From NCBI GenBank assembly GCA_973895155.1, contig OZ316893.1:26908001-26972000 (forward strand): a stretch of DNA of 64,000 bases, read 5' to 3'. Origin of the DNA: Marsupella aquatica (taxonomy: Eukaryota; Marchantiophyta). Position numbers and translations under genes: made by a program. Shown here piece by piece: positions 59,441 through 64,000 of this stretch. How positions within the stretch are numbered: the stretch's first letter is position 1; each line of letters opens with the position of its first letter. Below the pieces are notes generated by a model. It was not told the DNA's origin. It saw only the letters and a program-made list of their open reading frames with translations, and did no database searches.

Positions 59441-60814
59441 GACTGCACCAAAGTTCTCGCACGCTCAGCTTACAAGATAAAGCGAGAGAAATTCTCAGTT
59501 GTCCCACACCGTCATGAATCCACCCTCCAGCTAGACAGGGATCTCCTTGCACAATTTTCCCATGCAAATTTCCTGCATCCTCGACCCGACGCTGCAATGC
59601 AGCAACATTGCTCGCAGAACTAGTTTCAGTGACTTCACTGCTCTCGTTCTGCTTGAGGCAATGAAACCGATAACACACTCCTACAAACTCCCTATCCTCC
59701 CAGCGCTACACGAGACAGAACGTCCGGAACAGTTCAAGTTGTACAAAATCCTGGAAAGAGGAGAGCATTGTAAAATATATCCATGCCGTCTCGTTCTACC
59801 TATCTACCTCTGTATGTCCTACTGTCTTTCTCGTCAATTAGTCGATATCGGAAAAGATGGACGTCGTCCGTTCTCTGAAGACTTCACGAAAAAGGGACGA
59901 ACAGTCACGCAGATGCCAAATGTGTCAAATGACGTTGGCTCAAAACGCTTCGTCCGCTAGCTGCCGCGTCGACTTCGGTCATGCCACCAAATGCATCACG
60001 CTGGATAGCTCGAGCGATTTCTCCTTCCCTCATTCCGAATCAACCGACTGTCAGAGCTCTTCACGGCCTAGTCTTCACTAACGTCAAAATATGAAACGGT
60101 AGGAACGCTCCTCTTCGTCGACCACATCACAAAACGAATATATGAGGATTTCTGACGAGCTTGCGCTCCCGCCCTTCTATCACGGTGCAAAGATGTCGAC
60201 GCCTCGAAGGTTCCTTCACGGCCTACCGACCTCGCTCCGCCTTCGCCCCGCCTTCATATAGAAAACTCCGCAAAATAAATGTACAGTGCCAACAGTCATC
60301 CGCTTGCCCGTCCACTGACACAATGCCGGCACAATGCCGGTACTGAGACTGAACTCACTGAACTCACTGAAGCTTCGATGTTCCCTCTAACTTCATCATC
60401 ACCTCTTCACTGACAGTACCGAAAGTAATGAAGAGGACGGGGAGATGGTGGTCACGCTCGCTCGTCGATCGTCTAACCTCTACACCTACTGTTGGCGAGG
60501 AACTCGTAGCGCGCTCGGCAGAATGATGTGCCCGCTGAGCAAGCTCACACAGTACAGTGTGGCGAATGCGAATGGACTAGAATGGAGATTTTTCCTCGTG
60601 TGTTTGCTTTGAAGATGCTGCGTGTAATATACGCCAGGCGAACACAAGAGCGTGATCTCTCATACACAGCTGACGAGCAGCGATGGATGGGAATACAGAC
60701 AGGGAAATATCACGATTGACCCAGATTAACCCAATTTATCTGGCAATGTATGGCAAGTTTTTTGTAGGACAATTTTTGCTGTCCAATATAAAGAATGTAA
60801 ACACAGCTTTTATA

Positions 60815-61020
60815 TACATGAGCCCTATACCCATGCTTTGCAGGGTGCAAGGAGGGAGCTAGCTCATAGGGAGCTGGGCTGAGGCATTTATGGGGCAGCC
60901 TGGGGAAACACATATGTGCCAGGGGTGTTCATTTCCTCCACCAATGATCAAGAAAAACATCCAAACTAATCCAACAATTGTGGATCATTCTTGCCTAGGA
61001 GTTTTTTGTATTGGGACCAA
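60815..61020 (+). repeat. Dispersed repeat, second copy of 40405-40650
   Basis: Shares catgagccctat, gtgcaaggaggg, catagggag, ggcatttatggggcagc and cacatatgtgcca in the same order and orientation. Here the acatatgtgcc unit is single. Confidence 0.75.
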
Positions 61021-61733
61021 GGACAAAAAAAATAAGGGATACCTGGTCAAGTTCCCAACCAAAAAAAAGTTTTAAAAAGTTGTAGATTGTCACTAAATAT
61101 GTATTATAATATTGTCACTGTTTTATTTGTATTTACAAATAGGTTTTTGTATATAGTTCCTTGGTTACCTTGTCATTCATATATCATTTTTGTAAATACA
61201 AAAAAAATCATGACACTATTGTTAATTAGAATATCTTTAGTCACAGAGTACTTAAAAAGTTGATGTACAAAATAATGAGTGTTTGTGCAAGGGGTTCACT
61301 AGGCTATAACACTCTCATAAGAAGAGAAGAAAAACTTACTAGCCCTATCCCACAAGCTTTTCTGAGCATTTTGGCAGCAGGGTTCAGACTAGAACCCCAG
61401 TCCAAATAGTCTTTACATTGTCCAAATGTGGTGTAAAAAAAAGTTATCCATCATAAGTTTCTGGGCAAGAGATTATAGAAACACCAAGGATATTAATAAA
61501 TGGTTACACGCCGGTAACATATATTCCGTATTGCATTTACAAAATGGGATTTTTCTCCTCAAATCATTGAATCTTTGTCTAGATAAGAGAATTAATCCAA
61601 GCTAACTCTCAATTCATTAAGTCTGTTGGAAACTCAATGGTTTGCATGCATAAATTATAACTACTTTCTAGGGAAGAAGAGAAATAGTCACTCCCACTCC
61701 TGTGCCAAATGAGACAAAATTGACTGGCTCACG

Positions 61734-61840
61734 ATGAAGGAGAAGAAGATTCAAGAGGATGAAAGAATAATCCCCTTTTACCTGGTGAAGGAGAAGAAGA
61801 AGATTCAAGATGATGAAAGAATAATCCCCTTACCTTGTGT
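61734..61840. repeat. Tandem duplication, 52-bp unit, two copies
   Basis: The string tgaaggagaagaag(aag)attcaa, followed by atgaaagaataatcccctt, occurs from 61734 and again from 61786. Confidence 0.8.
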
Positions 61841-63332
61841 GACAAGTATATTGATAATGTTCACTAAGATCTCATCTATTGTTTTTGGGATTGTCAAAAG
61901 TGATTTAGACATGGGTTACATCTATCATGAAGAGATCTCTACGAGATGAACATCACTCTGACCAAATCAGCATTTGCTCAAGGCTTACTGGGGCTCGTAT
62001 TTCACATTCTGTCTCTTTGGCCGGCTGAACCACATCTGATCGCTTTCATGAGTCTGACTGAAGTGTGGGCTGGCCTCAGCTCTGGGCCTTAGACTTGCCA
62101 ACCAGAGGCAAGACATTCATCTGGTAGATTATAGTAGGGGGGCTCTTCATGGGAGCTAGGGCGCTTTGCATGGAGGTGAGCAACAGTGACTACAAGTTAT
62201 GCAGTGGTGTGCTCAAGACCTGCATAGTTTCTTTTCTATGTGAATATGCAGAACAGTGTTGGAGGCTCTGTGGATTTTACCTGAGGTATCTTTGTGTGTC
62301 AATCGTCCAAGGACTGATGTCTCTGTTAGATGCCTCATTTGGAAAGGACTTTGTACATGTAACAATTAAAGTTCTTTGTTTTATTTCAGATTTTATGACT
62401 ACTTTGGCTGGGACGGAACAATCACATGTTCCTAGTTGGGGGGCATAGAGTTTTTGACTTAGGACTATTGCTTTCTAAGACTATAGACCACCTTTTGGCT
62501 CTGAGCCATAGGTCCCCTTCGGGTAGGAAGAAGATCTGCCTACTCAAAGCCAAACCTAGATCAAGAAGTAGCGTAGGAACTGGCTCAGGCATGGTTGCGG
62601 CCACACCTCCTCTGACCAATGAATCAAGGGATGAGGGTGCACTTGATACTTTTCCTTTGGATCATTGGTATGGTGTTGGTGTTTATACCTTTCACTGGCT
62701 TGTAGGTAGGGCTAGAGGTTTTATTATTTCTAGGTCATTCCCGAGGTTGTGTTGGCCCGGGAGAGGCCTCTCCCCCTGGGGTGTTGTTTCGTTGTGGCCT
62801 TGGGGTTGGTGGCCCTGTGAGTTGCTGCTGATCACCGCTTTGTGTGCCATTGGTTGCTTGTTTGCCCTTGCCATGGGGTTTTTTGAGGCTGAAATAAATT
62901 ATAAATTTAAAAACCATTTTGACAAAGATGCACTTCAAGTGTCACTATTGTCAACTTTTTGTTTCCTAGATTTCATGTCAGACAAAGAGCAAAGAACAAT
63001 ATCTTATTCGATTATTTTCTACTAAAGGGGATGAGACATTGGATGGAAATAGCCTGGTTGCCATCACGCCTCACGGTTGCCCCAAGAGACAAGTGTAGTT
63101 AAGATCATTAGGAGCCTAAATCTGACGGGTGTCCACTGTGTCTAGAGACTAGCTACTTTAGGTAGCCTAGAGTCTATATTACATGAGGTTCAGTGCACTT
63201 AAACCCTTCCCATTCAGGGATCTTTTAATTATAATTGTCTCTCCCTAATGAAATATTATATTATATTATATATGTATCTTATCTTACTCTGTATAGTTTG
63301 CAATCCCATCAATAGGCTGGCACCAATTAGCA

Positions 63333-63790
63333 TACTATCACACCAATCTAGGTAGTATTGTAGTATATTGTACTATCTATATTCATATGTTTAGTATGTG
63401 TGCTATATAAGCCAATAAGGATCTGTTAGGTTTGTGTGGGATAGTAGTTCTCCCTTGTGAGGCATCAAAAGGTTATCTTTCGATGTTGAGCCGTGGAGAG
63501 GGGAGCTGGTGTTGTGGCTATGGTGGCTGAGAACTCCTTTTGTGTAGTGTGGATTTCTTGAGTGCAAGGTGCGTTGGCTTGACATATGTATGTGATCCGA
63601 TTGGACGGGATTGAGTACGTGTTGTTGGAGTCAATTGGTGTTCGTATCTATTGAAGATTATTGTGGGTTTTGGACATGTTCTCCATTCTCTTATGTATGT
63701 GTGATGTATTGTGTTTAGTTATGGATGTATGTGACAAACAATGTATGTTGTGTAGTGATGTATATGCACATGACAATACTAACTAGATTG
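63333..63790 (+). mobile_element. Deletion derivative of the element A family (5' block joined to 3' LTR start)
   Basis: 63333-63656 matches the element A 5' block (minus strand, 33110-32780), including the TATA-like box and aaggtgcgttggcttgacat. It is joined directly to 63657-63785, which matches the start of the element A 3' LTR (ttgtgggttttggacatg, then gatgtatgttgtgtagtgat). All coding sequence that should lie between the two blocks is absent. Identity is roughly 70-75% by eye, so it is an old or diverged relative. Confidence 0.65.
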
Positions 63791-64000
63791 TTTATAGGAT
63801 ACTTTCTTGAGCATCTACTCACATACTAAAAAAAATATGTTATCCTAATGTTTTTCACTTTTGTCTATATACAAAATATCAAATGAGCAGGACTTGAGTG
63901 TGTCCATTTGATTACAATGGGTATTATCAAGACCGTTCAATCAAACAATTAGCCCTCCCGACCCTTGACTAAAGACCAACTTTCATTCCCAATGCCCTAA
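63791..64000. other. Window end, AT-rich, no gene seen
   Basis: Nothing recognisable; it may continue the LTR derivative or flanking DNA. Confidence 0.4.

Larger units (their letters stand above)
59441..63332. other. Intergenic region
   Basis: Upstream sequence of the GAUT8-like gene, rich in CG and pyrimidines to about 60.5 kb, then AT-rich DNA with repeats. The longest open frame (62426-63025, 199 codons, Trp/Gly/Leu-rich) has no domain I recognise and I do not call it a gene. Confidence 0.5.

Noticed and set aside
62426-63025. 199-codon plus-strand open frame
   Set aside because: Trp/Gly/Leu-rich with no domain, no splice pattern and lying in repeat-rich DNA; not enough to call a gene.

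Overview
The window is nuclear DNA of a land plant. Genes are split by GT-AG introns and encode plant families (a GAUT8-type galacturonosyltransferase, an RPK2-type receptor kinase, an OMA1-type protease, a plastid HugZ-like protein), and they lie in AT-rich, repeat-filled intergenic DNA. A decayed PPR gene built from repeated ~305-bp modules of a type I associate with moss PPR proteins, plus an unrearranged DNMT3-type methyltransferase (a class mosses retain), make a moss or other bryophyte the best guess; this is inference.

Layout. 1-8.9 kb: PPR pseudogene and repeat-rich intergenic DNA with a solo LTR. 9-11.7 kb: complete four-exon OMA1-like mitochondrial metalloprotease. 12-14.5 kb: repeats. 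14.5-33.3 kb: two nested Ty3/gypsy-type retrotransposons on the minus strand. 35.8-38.4 kb: RPK2-like LRR receptor kinase without visible introns. 40.8-45.7 kb: twelve-exon plastid HugZ-like FMN-binding-barrel protein. 46.6-49.3 kb (minus): RluA-family pseudouridine synthase. 50-56.6 kb: repeats, a SINE candidate and a copia-like LTR. 56.7-59.4 kb (minus): GAUT8/QUA1-like glycosyltransferase. 60-64 kb: intergenic DNA ending in a deletion derivative of the outer retrotransposon.

The exciting system is the retrotransposon pair. Both the outer element (A) and the inner one (B) encode gag with two zinc knuckles, a DTG aspartic protease, then a DNMT3-like C5-cytosine methyltransferase, then reverse transcriptase, RNase H, integrase and a C-terminal PHD finger. 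One family therefore carries both a DNA-methylation writer and a likely histone reader. B sits inside the methyltransferase domain of A, flanked by a 5-bp duplication, and removing B plus one duplication copy restores A's reading frame. Each element's upstream region holds its own array of palindromic motifs. Both copies are disabled by stops and frameshifts; all clear in-frame stops of B are TAG, compatible with C-to-T decay at CAG (CHG) sites.

Limits: exon coordinates come from reading splice sites and family motifs by eye. Outer ends of element A, LTR pairs and the N-terminus of the pseudouridine synthase are unresolved. No database search was possible.
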